A DNA stretch of 64,000 nucleotides from Shewanella decolorationis S12. Its GTDB lineage: Bacteria; Pseudomonadota; Gammaproteobacteria; Enterobacterales; Shewanellaceae. The DNA is taken from NCBI RefSeq assembly GCF_000485795.1, contig NZ_AXZL01000060.1, positions 41,587 through 105,586 on the forward strand. The letters are read 5' to 3'. Made by a program: the position numbers and the translations under genes. Below, in pieces: positions 53,606 through 61,469 of this stretch (position 1 is the first letter of the stretch; every line of letters starts with the position of its first letter). Below the pieces are notes generated by a model. The model made no database searches. It saw only the letters and a program-made list of their open reading frames with translations, and had not been told where the DNA came from.

Positions 53606-54055
53606 ATGAGTGTCTCGCTGATAGGCCGTAGCGGCGCACTTGCTTTCATCAAAGCCAAGCGCCTTCGTATTCCATTGTTCATGGAACGTGTTTCTGCTGG
53701 TTTTCCCTCACCAGCGCAGGATTATGTTGAGCAAACGCTCGACCTCAACGAGCTGTGCATCAAGCGACCGGCTGCAACGTTCTTTGTGCGTGTTGAAGGT
53801 GATTCAATGATTGATGCCGGGATTCACCCAGATGATATTTTGGTGGTTGATCGCTCTGTCCAAGCAGAACACGGTGACATTGTCATCGCGGGAATCCATG
53901 GAGAACTCACGGTAAAGGAGCTTCAACTAAGGCCGTGCGTCAAGCTGATCCCAAGAAACCAGGCGTATGAGCCCATTCATATTCCTGAAGGGGCAGAGTT
54001 AGAGATATTTGGTGTGGTCACCAATGTGGTGCGAAACATGCGCCGTAAGTCGTAA
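53606..54055 (+). CDS. rumA: RumA, UmuD-like S24 autopeptidase
   Basis: 149 residues. Self-cleavage site SAGFPSP (about 30-36, Ala-Gly bond), catalytic Ser in EGDSMIDAG (about 64-72), and Lys in LTVKELQ (about 101-107). After RecA-stimulated cleavage it activates the RumB polymerase. LexA box upstream; rumB starts 7 bases later. Confidence 0.94.
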   Translation: MSVSLIGRSGALAFIKAKRLRIPLFMERVSAGFPSPAQDYVEQTLDLNELCIKRPAATFFVRVEGDSMIDAGIHPDDILVVDRSVQAEHGDIVIAGIHGELTVKELQLRPCVKLIPRNQAYEPIHIPEGAELEIFGVVTNVVRNMRRKS

Positions 54056-54062
54056 CTATCCC

Positions 54063-55331
54063 ATGCCTGTATTTGCCTTGGTGGACTGCAACAACTTTTA
54101 CGCCAGTTGTGAGAAGCTGTTTCGTCCTGATTTAAAAGATACGCCGGTTGTGGTGCTGTCCAATAACGACGGCTGCGTGGTTGCACGGTCACGTGAAGCT
54201 AAGTCACTCGGTATTAAAATGGGCGTACCCGTCTTTCAGATCAAAGCTGAAATGCAGCGTCATGGTATTTTTGCATTCTCGTCCAATTACGCGCTGTATG
54301 CGGATTTAAGCAGTCGAGTGATGCGCACTTTGGAAGAGATGGCACCACGAGTAGAGGTTTACTCCATTGACGAAGCGTTTTTGGACTTAACCGGTATTGA
54401 GTCTGCCATATCCCTTGTCGAGTTCGGACAACAAGTGCGAGCGCGCATAGGCCACTGGATTGGGATCACCGTCTGTGTAGGCATTGCACCAACTAAAACA
54501 CTCGCCAAGCTGGCGAACCATGCCGCCAAGAAATATCCCGCCACTCAGGGCGTTGTAGACCTGACCAATCCAGATCGGCAACGTCGATTGCTCGCATTAG
54601 TCCCGGTTGATGATGTTTGGGGCGTTGGTAGACGGCTTTCTAAGCGTTTAAATGCGTTGGGTATCACCACAGCCTTAGACCTAGCCAATGCCTCTCCTAG
54701 AGCCATCAGAGACCAGTTTTCAGTGGTTTTAGAGAGAACTGTCAGAGAGCTCAATGGTGAGTCGTGCATTGAACTTGAAGAGATCCCACCAACTAAGAAA
54801 CAAATCGTCTGTAGCCGTTCATTTGGCGAAAAAGTAACGCAATTTGAATTGTTACGTGAGGCCGTATGTGAATACGCAACCCGCGCCACTGAGAAGCTTC
54901 GCAAAGAACAGCAGCAAGCCAAAGTGATGACCGTGTTCATACGTACCAGCCCCTTTAAGGACAACGAGCCGCAATACAGCAGCTCTGCATCAGGTGAGTT
55001 GCTGATCCCCAGTTGCGATACACGGGATTTTATCGAGCTGGCCAATCACTTACTCAAGCGGATTTGGAAGGATGGTTTTCGTTATGCCAAAGCGGGCGTC
55101 ATGCTGTCTGACTTTTACGATCCCGGCATGTTTCAACCAGGACTATTCGATGACGTATCAACCCGCTCTAATAGCCAACAGTTAATGTCTGTATTGGACA
55201 CCATTAATCAAAGCGGTGCCGGAAAGGTTTTCTTTGCTGGACAAGGTACGAAGAAAGATTGGTCGATGAAGCGAGAGCATTTGTCTCCCGCCTACACAAC
55301 ACGCTGGGACCAGTTACCGCGAGTGAAGTAG
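54063..55331 (+). CDS. rumB: RumB, UmuC-like Y-family DNA polymerase V subunit
   Basis: 422 residues from the ATG at 54063 (the longer frame would run through the end of rumA). Catalytic motifs LVDCNNFYASCE (about 5-16) and YSIDEAFLDL (about 100-109). Intact from end to end, whereas rumB is often interrupted by resistance genes in SXT-type elements; here cargo lies just past its stop instead. Translesion synthesis and mutagenesis role known from R391 RumAB. Confidence 0.94.
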   Translation: MPVFALVDCNNFYASCEKLFRPDLKDTPVVVLSNNDGCVVARSREAKSLGIKMGVPVFQIKAEMQRHGIFAFSSNYALYADLSSRVMRTLEEMAPRVEVYSIDEAFLDLTGIESAISLVEFGQQVRARIGHWIGITVCVGIAPTKTLAKLANHAAKKYPATQGVVDLTNPDRQRRLLALVPVDDVWGVGRRLSKRLNALGITTALDLANASPRAIRDQFSVVLERTVRELNGESCIELEEIPPTKKQIVCSRSFGEKVTQFELLREAVCEYATRATEKLRKEQQQAKVMTVFIRTSPFKDNEPQYSSSASGELLIPSCDTRDFIELANHLLKRIWKDGFRYAKAGVMLSDFYDPGMFQPGLFDDVSTRSNSQQLMSVLDTINQSGAGKVFFAGQGTKKDWSMKREHLSPAYTTRWDQLPRVK

Positions 55332-55340
55332 TGCAGTTGA

Positions 55341-55438
55341 CTCAATACGCATTCACTCTGCGACGCATCATGTTGATCTTATCAACCTGGCGTCGAATAT
55401 CACTGAAGAAACCTTCTTTCTCCATGGCCAGAGAAAGC
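55341..55438 (-). pseudogene. Orphan, diverged 3' end of mobI
   Basis: About 98 bases aligned with the last 98 of mobI (59313-59410), with about 12 mismatches and no gap. Reading frame and stop are kept: the peptide MEKEGFFSDIRRQ... ends MRRRVNAY, like MobI. Starts 10 bases after the rumB stop, where mobI would be expected without the inserted cassette. Left junction of the AAA/protease cargo. Confidence 0.88.
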
Positions 55439-55858
55439 TAACCATCTTAGAACCTATTTCTTATGCCGGGTCCAATGCAGTGTAGAACTGTGTATTGAAT
55501 GAACAGGACGCCGACTTCAAGCGCAAGACATTGACTATTCATAAAAGAAAAAATGATCAAAAACTCGATTTTACTACTGAAAAGGGTTCTGGACTGAGAG
55601 ATCTCCATGGGAGCTTTTGAACACGGATACCCAGAAAAAGCTGAAGTCCTACACAATGTGACGATTCAAGATTTGTCTCAGGCTTAAGCCCCTGTTGGCA
55701 TAACGTACCACCTCTGTGTAACGGGGGATTGAATTAAGTTTTTTCACGTAACTACTGACGAAGTCCCACAATAATGTGTTCACAAAACCTACACTAAAAC
55801 TCAATTAAGTGCTATTATGTTCAAAATTCAGCACCTATGTTCACATAAAGGCCTAAAA
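55439..55858 (+). promoter_or_regulatory. Upstream region of the AAA/protease cassette
   Basis: About 400 bases without a convincing gene. TGTTCACA-like repeats lie at 55777-55784 and 55839-55845, and TATTAT (55813-55818) could be a -10 for a transcript starting near 55825, which fits the ATG at 55859. Confidence 0.45.
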
Positions 55859-56992
55859 ATGAAGTATGCGAGAGAGTTATCAAAAATTATTGAAGGTGGA
55901 GTGCTTGGAAAGATCAATCAGGTAAAAGCTTATACAGAATTTCTTGCAGACAAATTAGAAAGTGATGGAGAGCATAAGATTGCCAAACGATTAAGAACTT
56001 CCATGTCCGATAGTCTTCTGGCTTCTGGCTATAACTTAGCATCGGCACAGCCAGCAAGGCAGTTGAGAGCACCTGTTGATAAAGATAGCCATATGGCGTT
56101 AGCTGATATTACCTATCCAGGGTCTAATCATTCTGGCATGGCAGTTCTTGATGCAACAACTAAAGCTCAAGTTGATGAATTTATTTCCTTTGTTTTAAAA
56201 GCAGAAAAATTAGCTGATGCAGGCCTAAGTAGTGCCCCATCCCTATTGTTGTATGGTCCTCCTGGTTGCGGTAAAACACTACTTGCTCACAATGTAGCCG
56301 CACAACTTGAACTACCGTTGTTCACTGCTCGTTGCGATTCTTTGGTATCGTCGCTTCTTGGCTCAACATCTAAGAATATAAGATCACTTTTTGACTTTGC
56401 ATCGCAGCAGCCATGCGTTTTGTTTTTAGATGAGTTTGATGCTTTAGCTAAAGCAAGAGACGATCAACATGAGTTGGGAGAGTTAAAACGTGTGGTAGTC
56501 AGTCTGCTTCAAAATATCGATGCACTTCCTAAAGATACAATAATCATTGCCGCAACAAATCACGAACAATTGTTGGATCCTGCTGTTTGGAGACGCTTCG
56601 AGCTTCGAATTAAACTAAATGCTCCAGATTCTGTTACAAGAGAACAGATTTACCGTAATGAGTTAGCAGAGTTTTCTCCATCTAAGCTACAGAAAACAGT
56701 TGAGCATTCAGTTGGACTATCGGGAGCAATCATTGCTCAAATATGCGTTGCAGCAAAAAGAAAAGCGATTTTGAATGATGAAAATCAGACTACTGAGCAA
56801 GAGTTGTTGTATCGGATTGCAATGGTTCGATACTCAAATGTAATTGAGTCTGAAAAAGAAGCCACGGACAAACTAGTAGAGTTGAAAAATCTAAACTCAG
56901 AACTTTTTACAGTGCGACTGCTTTCAAAAATATTTGGAATGTCTACAGGAAAAATATCAAACTTGCTAAATAGGGATGAAAATGAGCAATAA
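55859..56992 (+). CDS. AAA+ ATPase of an IetAS-like pair
   Basis: 377 residues from the ATG at 55859 (AAGG upstream; the ATG at 55817 lacks a ribosome site and may lie upstream of the transcript start). Helical N-terminus, then FtsH/CDC48-type AAA: Walker A YGPPGCGKT (132-140), Walker B LFLDEFDAL (188-196), sensor AATNH and Arg-finger-like WRRFELR. Paired with a subtilisin-like protease exactly as IetA is with IetS, first described as plasmid-stability genes of Agrobacterium and later as a phage-defence pair. It probably controls the protease. Stop overlaps the protease start. Confidence 0.87.
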   Translation: MKYARELSKIIEGGVLGKINQVKAYTEFLADKLESDGEHKIAKRLRTSMSDSLLASGYNLASAQPARQLRAPVDKDSHMALADITYPGSNHSGMAVLDATTKAQVDEFISFVLKAEKLADAGLSSAPSLLLYGPPGCGKTLLAHNVAAQLELPLFTARCDSLVSSLLGSTSKNIRSLFDFASQQPCVLFLDEFDALAKARDDQHELGELKRVVVSLLQNIDALPKDTIIIAATNHEQLLDPAVWRRFELRIKLNAPDSVTREQIYRNELAEFSPSKLQKTVEHSVGLSGAIIAQICVAAKRKAILNDENQTTEQELLYRIAMVRYSNVIESEKEATDKLVELKNLNSELFTVRLLSKIFGMSTGKISNLLNRDENEQ

Positions 56993-59246
56993 AAATAACC
57001 CAATACAAGCTGTAAAAATTACGCAACGCGATTTCAGGGAAACGCCACCTCCCAAAAGCGGACCAAAGCCACTTCGCGAAGTTACCAAAGAGCTGGTTGA
57101 TAAACTGCAATCGGATATAGATAAGTCTACTTTAGAACTAAAACAGCACTTTCAATCGCATCCCAACGTGCCAGCTGTTCTAAAAGTCAGGTTACTAGAG
57201 AATGCATTGGCTAAATCGCACAGACCAGACAATGTATTTAAAGATAATACTTGCCCTATCATTGGAAGCGCTGATTTTGGAATTTTGCTCGTTAGCGCTA
57301 ATGAGGAGGGGTTAGGCCAACTCAGACAGAGAGTTCAATCTAGGGCAAAAACAGTTCAACCAGATATCGCAGCAATTGAAGAGATTAGCGTATTTTCAAG
57401 TGAAGATAGGCTTCAAGTTAGCAGTTTAGATGACGATGATTCTGGTGTTCAGAAATACAAAATTCATCTATTTGATCACTTAAAAGACAGCCAGAACGCT
57501 GTTGTTAAGAACTACTTTGATGAATCAACTGCAAACGAATCTCTCGATATCACTTTTAGAGAGTTTTCGCCGCATACCAGATTTCACACGGTAAAAGCTA
57601 AGAGCAAACTCTCTATTCAAAACTTGGCAAATAACGTTGCTGTGCGCTCTATCGAAGAAATGCCAACCTACACTCCTACTGACTATAAATTAGCGACAAG
57701 CCCAGTTGGTCCGATTGACAATTTATTGCTACCCGACCCAACAACAGGCGTTGATTATCCGGTGGTAGCTGTTGTTGACTCGGGTATTTGCCGAAAATCA
57801 ATACAGATTAATAAGTGGGTCGTAGGTCGAAAGTCTTTTGTACCTGAAGACCTGCTTGATACATCTCATGGCACAATGGTAGGAGGGTTAATTGCCTCTC
57901 CAAGCTCTCTCAATTATCAAGGTAGCGGTTTCCCTAACACGCAAGCAAAACTAGTTGATATTACCGTATTTGATACATCAGGAAGCGCTTCCGAAGACGA
58001 TCTGATGGATATGATCTCAGAAGCAGTTGAAGAGTTTCCCGAGATCAAAATTTGGAATTTATCAATAGGTCGGTCAGAGCCAACTCCACTTAATACGTTT
58101 TCGGACTTTGGATGCTTCCTTGATGACCTCAGTGAGAAGCATGGTATTTTGTTTGTTGTTGCTTCAGGAAATCATAATTCGTTTACTTCGAGCAAACCTG
58201 AAGAAGAAAAGCTCCGTGAAAGTCGAGTATCTTCACCAGGAGATTCATTAAGAGCATTAACTGTTGGATCAATGGCTCATAAGGAAAACCCTCTGTCCGC
58301 TTCTGAAACAGGCCAATGTTCACCATTTTCGAGAATCGGCCCAGGACCTGCATTTACTCCAAAACCAGAAGTTATCCATTATGGAGGAAACTGCACTCCC
58401 AGCGGAAGTTTTGCACAAATAGGAGTCTTATCATGTGGACCAGACAACCAAATGTTCGAATCTGTTGGGACTAGTTTTGCTACCCCTATAGTTTCTTCTA
58501 TCGCGGCAAATGCATGGAAATCAATAGACGGAACAATTGTCGCTACACCAGAGAAGGTAAAAGCACTAGTAATTCATTCAGCAGTACTTGGCTGCAATGG
58601 TTACGAGTATTCTACAGGGTTTGGAAAGCCTGGAGATATCGACAACTTACTCTATTGCACAGATGATCAGATCACACTGATGTTTGAAGTCGATGTTAGG
58701 CATGGATTAGTTGAGTTTGAGCGAAGTCCAATTCCATTGCCAACTTCAGTTCAAGAAGCTGGAATGTTTAAGGGAGAAGTAGCCATGACACTGGTTTATT
58801 CGCCTCCTTTTGATAGATCTTTTGGTTCAGAATACAGTCGTGTAAACATTAGCGTCTCAATGGGGGAAACAAAAGAGATTCTGGACGAAAAAACAGGGGA
58901 GCTAAAAACTATATTTAAGGGAAAAGTACCGCCTTTGCCTTCTGAGAAAAAAGACTTATATGAAATTAACCAGCTAAAGAACTCCTTTAAGTGGTCACCT
59001 ACAAAAGCTCACAAGAAAAGATATCCTCAAGGTACTGGAGTTGCTGCATGGAAGCTCAAGATGGAATCGACCATCAGGGCAGAAGAACAAAATCCGGCGA
59101 CGCCTCAAAAAACAGTTTTACTTGTTACAATAAAATCAATCAAAGAAGGAACAAATCTTTACAGTGATGCTGTGAGATTGCTAAAGACTAATGGCTGGAT
59201 ACTAAACCCAGTTGTAGTAAATGTACCAATTACTATCCAGCAATAG
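56982..59246 (+). CDS. Subtilisin-like S8 protease of an IetAS-like pair
   Basis: 754 residues from the ATG at 56982 (AGGG 8 bases upstream; the ATG at 56976 is too near it). Long N-terminal region (1-255, unassigned), then an S8 domain with catalytic Asp 266 (VAVVDSGIC), His 296 (TSHGTMVGG), oxyanion Asn 397 (VASGNHN) and Ser 498 (GTSFATP). No signal peptide, so it acts in the cytoplasm, unlike most subtilases. The C-terminal 230 residues are beta-rich and unassigned. Overlaps the ATPase by 11 bases. Likely toxic or abortive effector restrained or directed by the ATPase; inferred from IetAS. Confidence 0.87.
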   Translation: MSNKNNPIQAVKITQRDFRETPPPKSGPKPLREVTKELVDKLQSDIDKSTLELKQHFQSHPNVPAVLKVRLLENALAKSHRPDNVFKDNTCPIIGSADFGILLVSANEEGLGQLRQRVQSRAKTVQPDIAAIEEISVFSSEDRLQVSSLDDDDSGVQKYKIHLFDHLKDSQNAVVKNYFDESTANESLDITFREFSPHTRFHTVKAKSKLSIQNLANNVAVRSIEEMPTYTPTDYKLATSPVGPIDNLLLPDPTTGVDYPVVAVVDSGICRKSIQINKWVVGRKSFVPEDLLDTSHGTMVGGLIASPSSLNYQGSGFPNTQAKLVDITVFDTSGSASEDDLMDMISEAVEEFPEIKIWNLSIGRSEPTPLNTFSDFGCFLDDLSEKHGILFVVASGNHNSFTSSKPEEEKLRESRVSSPGDSLRALTVGSMAHKENPLSASETGQCSPFSRIGPGPAFTPKPEVIHYGGNCTPSGSFAQIGVLSCGPDNQMFESVGTSFATPIVSSIAANAWKSIDGTIVATPEKVKALVIHSAVLGCNGYEYSTGFGKPGDIDNLLYCTDDQITLMFEVDVRHGLVEFERSPIPLPTSVQEAGMFKGEVAMTLVYSPPFDRSFGSEYSRVNISVSMGETKEILDEKTGELKTIFKGKVPPLPSEKKDLYEINQLKNSFKWSPTKAHKKRYPQGTGVAAWKLKMESTIRAEEQNPATPQKTVLLVTIKSIKEGTNLYSDAVRLLKTNGWILNPVVVNVPITIQQ

Positions 59247-59266
59247 TTATTGGGCATAATTGTGGG

Positions 59267-59311
59267 TCGTAATCTTAGTTAATTAGTTCACAACTATTAC
59301 GAAGATTACGA
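59267..59311. repeat. Inverted repeat at the right edge of the AAA/protease cassette
   Basis: TCGTAATCTT (59267-59276) pairs perfectly with AAGATTACGA (59302-59311), with nested TAGTT/AACTA. It ends 2 bases before the mobI 3' end. May be a terminator for convergent genes or a trace of the insertion event. Confidence 0.55.
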
Positions 59312-59313
59312 TC

Positions 59314-59757
59314 TCAATATGCATTAACCCTTCGACGCAACATGTTGAGCTTATCAACCTGGCGTCGAACATCACTGAAGAATTCTTCTTTCTCCATGGC
59401 CAGCGCTAGCTCCCATTCTTTGGCTAGACCTTGGCAGTCCAAAAATGAATATCTCAGCTTCGTCTTTGAAATACGCAGTCCCTTGCTAAAGACCACGCGT
59501 TTGCCTCGTTGACCGTGAAAACTGTTGATGTACCACTCTATGCCAAAGCCATACTTAAAGTCTCTGATACGGACACCAAGCAGACCCCAGTCTTTAAAGG
59601 GCTCATTCTCTCGAACCTTGTAATGGGTAACCCAAAAGTCATCAACTTCAGCTCGTGCCAGCGCTTTTAGTCTGTCCGTTTCTTGCTGAAGTAAATCTGA
59701 TACCTCTGCTTTCCATTGTTCATTGACGATTTCTACCAAACCAATTTCCTCACCCAA
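59314..59757 (-). CDS. mobI: MobI, auxiliary mobilisation protein
   Basis: 147 residues. Begins with TTG: an in-frame TAA directly precedes it and no ATG follows until about residue 120. GGGG lies 5 bases upstream, next to the arm of a perfect inverted repeat. MobI proteins of SXT/R391 and IncC elements act at oriT with TraI and are needed for transfer. Sequence: EVDDFWVTHYKVRENE, then IRDFKYGFGIEWYINSF; helical C-terminus with FFSDVRRQVDKLNMLRRR. Family assignment from sequence memory and from its position beside oriT. Confidence 0.87.
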   Translation of the reverse strand: MGEEIGLVEIVNEQWKAEVSDLLQQETDRLKALARAEVDDFWVTHYKVRENEPFKDWGLLGVRIRDFKYGFGIEWYINSFHGQRGKRVVFSKGLRISKTKLRYSFLDCQGLAKEWELALAMEKEEFFSDVRRQVDKLNMLRRRVNAY

Positions 59758-60200
59758 TTAACCCCAAAAGCCAAAACCACTATCCGTTTGGCTTTTGGAT
59801 CGAAACGCCAAACGTAAAACTGCCCTAACAATCGCTGTTTGGCGTCTCGATATAAATCAACTCGCGCAATCCCATACCTGACAAGGGATACAGCCCGATT
59901 TCACTTAAAAACACCTAAAAAGACGTATCGCCATGAAGATACAAACCGTTTGGCAAGTTCAGGCCAGAATGCAAACGACGTTTGGCGTCTCGATTTTTTT
60001 GGCTAGGTCATCAGCCGCCAAACAGAGCCTATTCTCATACTTTTGCGAAAATGCAATAGGCAGATAGATGAAAGGATTTGTCACCTTTCTGCCCACCGCC
60101 AGTGCACCGAATCCTGATAATGACATTTGAGTAAACCGCCAGAGCACTTGGAAATGCCCAAGCGTGAACAGCGCGGTTGATTGAAAACCGTTAGAGCACT
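59758..60200. other. oriT: Origin of transfer (oriT) and divergent promoters of mobI and the ParM-like gene
   Basis: Gene-free region between mobI and the ParM-like gene, where SXT oriT lies. Contains CCAAAAGCCAAA (59764-59775) with TTTGGCTTTTGG (59787-59798), a perfect 12-bp inverted repeat; ATCGAAACGCCAAAC (59799-59813) with GTTTGGCGTCTCGAT (59837-59851), one mismatch; and a second identical copy of the latter at 59980-59994. GAAAGG/CCTTTC pair near 60070-60090. The nick site cannot be placed from sequence. Confidence 0.8.
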
Positions 60201-60201
60201 T
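60133..60201 (+). repeat. Direct repeats in front of the ParM-like gene
   Basis: AAACCGCCAGAGCACTT (60133-60149) and AAACCGTTAGAGCACTT (60185-60201), 15 of 17 identical, 52 bases apart; the second runs into GCACTTTGAGTGC. Candidate binding sites for the small protein encoded with the ParM-like gene. Confidence 0.5.
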
Positions 60202-60221
60202 TGAGTGCACAGGAGATAAGT

Positions 60222-61196
60222 ATGTTTGTACTAGGCGTAGATATCGGTTACTCAAACCTGAAGCTGGCAATTGGCCAATCAGGCAGTGAACCGAAAACCA
60301 TTATTCTACCTGCGGGTGCCGGTCCTGCGGATCGTATGCCAGAGCGTATCGGTGGTGGCGATGATGAAACTTGTTTGTATGTATCTGTCGATAATGAGCG
60401 TTGGGCCGCTGGTGTGCCTGCTGGACGCCTTCAAGGCTGGGAACGAGAGCTCCACCCGGAATATCCGACCACAAAAACCTATAAGGCGCTTTTTCATGCT
60501 GCCTTGTTGATGGCTGAAACTGAGTCCATCGATTTGGTTGTCACTGGATTACCGGTTTCCCAGTTTCATGAACCACAACGTAAGTCTGACCTTGTGCAGC
60601 GTTTAAAAGGTGTCCATCAAGTGACGCCTAAGCGCAGCATCACTGTTCATGACGTCAAAGTGCTGCCGCAGCCTGCCGGTGCCTATATGGATCTGGTTCA
60701 AACAGGTGGAGATTTGGGCTTGATTGAAGAAGGTCGCGTCGTCGTCATAGATCCCGGCTTTTTTTCTGTTGACTGGGTTGCCCTTGAGGCCGGAGAAATT
60801 CGCTACAGCTCATCAGGAACCAGTCTTCAGGCAATGTCCGTGCTACTGGAAACCATTGATCAGCTGATTTCGGAAGATCACGGTGCCAAAGTAGGTATGG
60901 ATCGACTTGAAAAAGCCATGAGAACCGGCGACTTGCAGGTCCTGCTGTTTGGAGAAAAAGTCGATATTTCACCTTATCTGAATGCTGCCATGAAAAAGGT
61001 AGCGCCTGTTGCGCTTACAGCCATGCGCCAATCCATGCGTGACGAAAGCATCAATGCGGACTTGGTATTGATCGCCGGAGGTGGAGCCTTGGCTTATAAG
61101 GAAGCGGCCAAGGAGATTTTTTCACGAAGCAAGATCATCGTGCCGGAACAGTCTGTTTTGGCGAACGTCCGAGGCTTCTGGTTTTATGGGGCGTGA
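60222..61196 (+). CDS. ParM/StbA-like actin-family ATPase
   Basis: 324 residues from the ATG at 60222 (AGGAG 6 bases upstream; the TTG at 60201 is in the repeat). Actin-fold motifs: VLGVDIGYSNLKLAIG (about 3-18), VVIDPGFFSVDW (about 177-188) and LIAGGGALAY (about 285-294). Such proteins move plasmid copies; in SXT/R391 (s003-type) it may stabilise excised, replicating ICE. Followed at once by a small partner gene. Confidence 0.87.
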   Translation: MFVLGVDIGYSNLKLAIGQSGSEPKTIILPAGAGPADRMPERIGGGDDETCLYVSVDNERWAAGVPAGRLQGWERELHPEYPTTKTYKALFHAALLMAETESIDLVVTGLPVSQFHEPQRKSDLVQRLKGVHQVTPKRSITVHDVKVLPQPAGAYMDLVQTGGDLGLIEEGRVVVIDPGFFSVDWVALEAGEIRYSSSGTSLQAMSVLLETIDQLISEDHGAKVGMDRLEKAMRTGDLQVLLFGEKVDISPYLNAAMKKVAPVALTAMRQSMRDESINADLVLIAGGGALAYKEAAKEIFSRSKIIVPEQSVLANVRGFWFYGA

Positions 61197-61198
61197 TC

Positions 61199-61468
61199 AT
61201 GAGAGTTGTCGTCAACATTCCCCCAGGGAGCCACCCTGAACTGCTCAAAGAATTGGAAAAGACGCCGCCACGGGAACGTGCTGAGCGTCTGAGGATGCTG
61301 GCCACCTTTGGCTTAATTCAAATGAGCCAACCCAATCTATCCACGACATCTGTACCGGTGGATGGCCATGCACCAGATGGTGAAGTTACTTCTATGAGTA
61401 CAGCGCCAGAACCCAAAGCAGAATCACGTAAACAATCTTTAAAATCAAAACTAGGGCTGGGCTTATAA
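61199..61468 (+). CDS. Small partner of the ParM-like protein
   Basis: 89 residues, from an ATG 2 bases after the ParM-like stop with GGGG upstream. N-terminal VVVNIPPGSHPELLKELEKT, then a helix, looks like a small DNA-binding (ParR/StbB-like, ribbon-helix-helix) protein; the C-terminus is a disordered basic tail (ESRKQSLKSKLGLGL). s002-type gene of SXT. int follows after 1 base. Confidence 0.78.
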   Translation: MRVVVNIPPGSHPELLKELEKTPPRERAERLRMLATFGLIQMSQPNLSTTSVPVDGHAPDGEVTSMSTAPEPKAESRKQSLKSKLGLGL

Positions 61469-61469
61469 C

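Noticed and set aside
55447..55656. 69-codon minus-strand frame before the AAA gene
   Set aside because: Lies in the likely promoter region of the cassette, with no supporting start signals.
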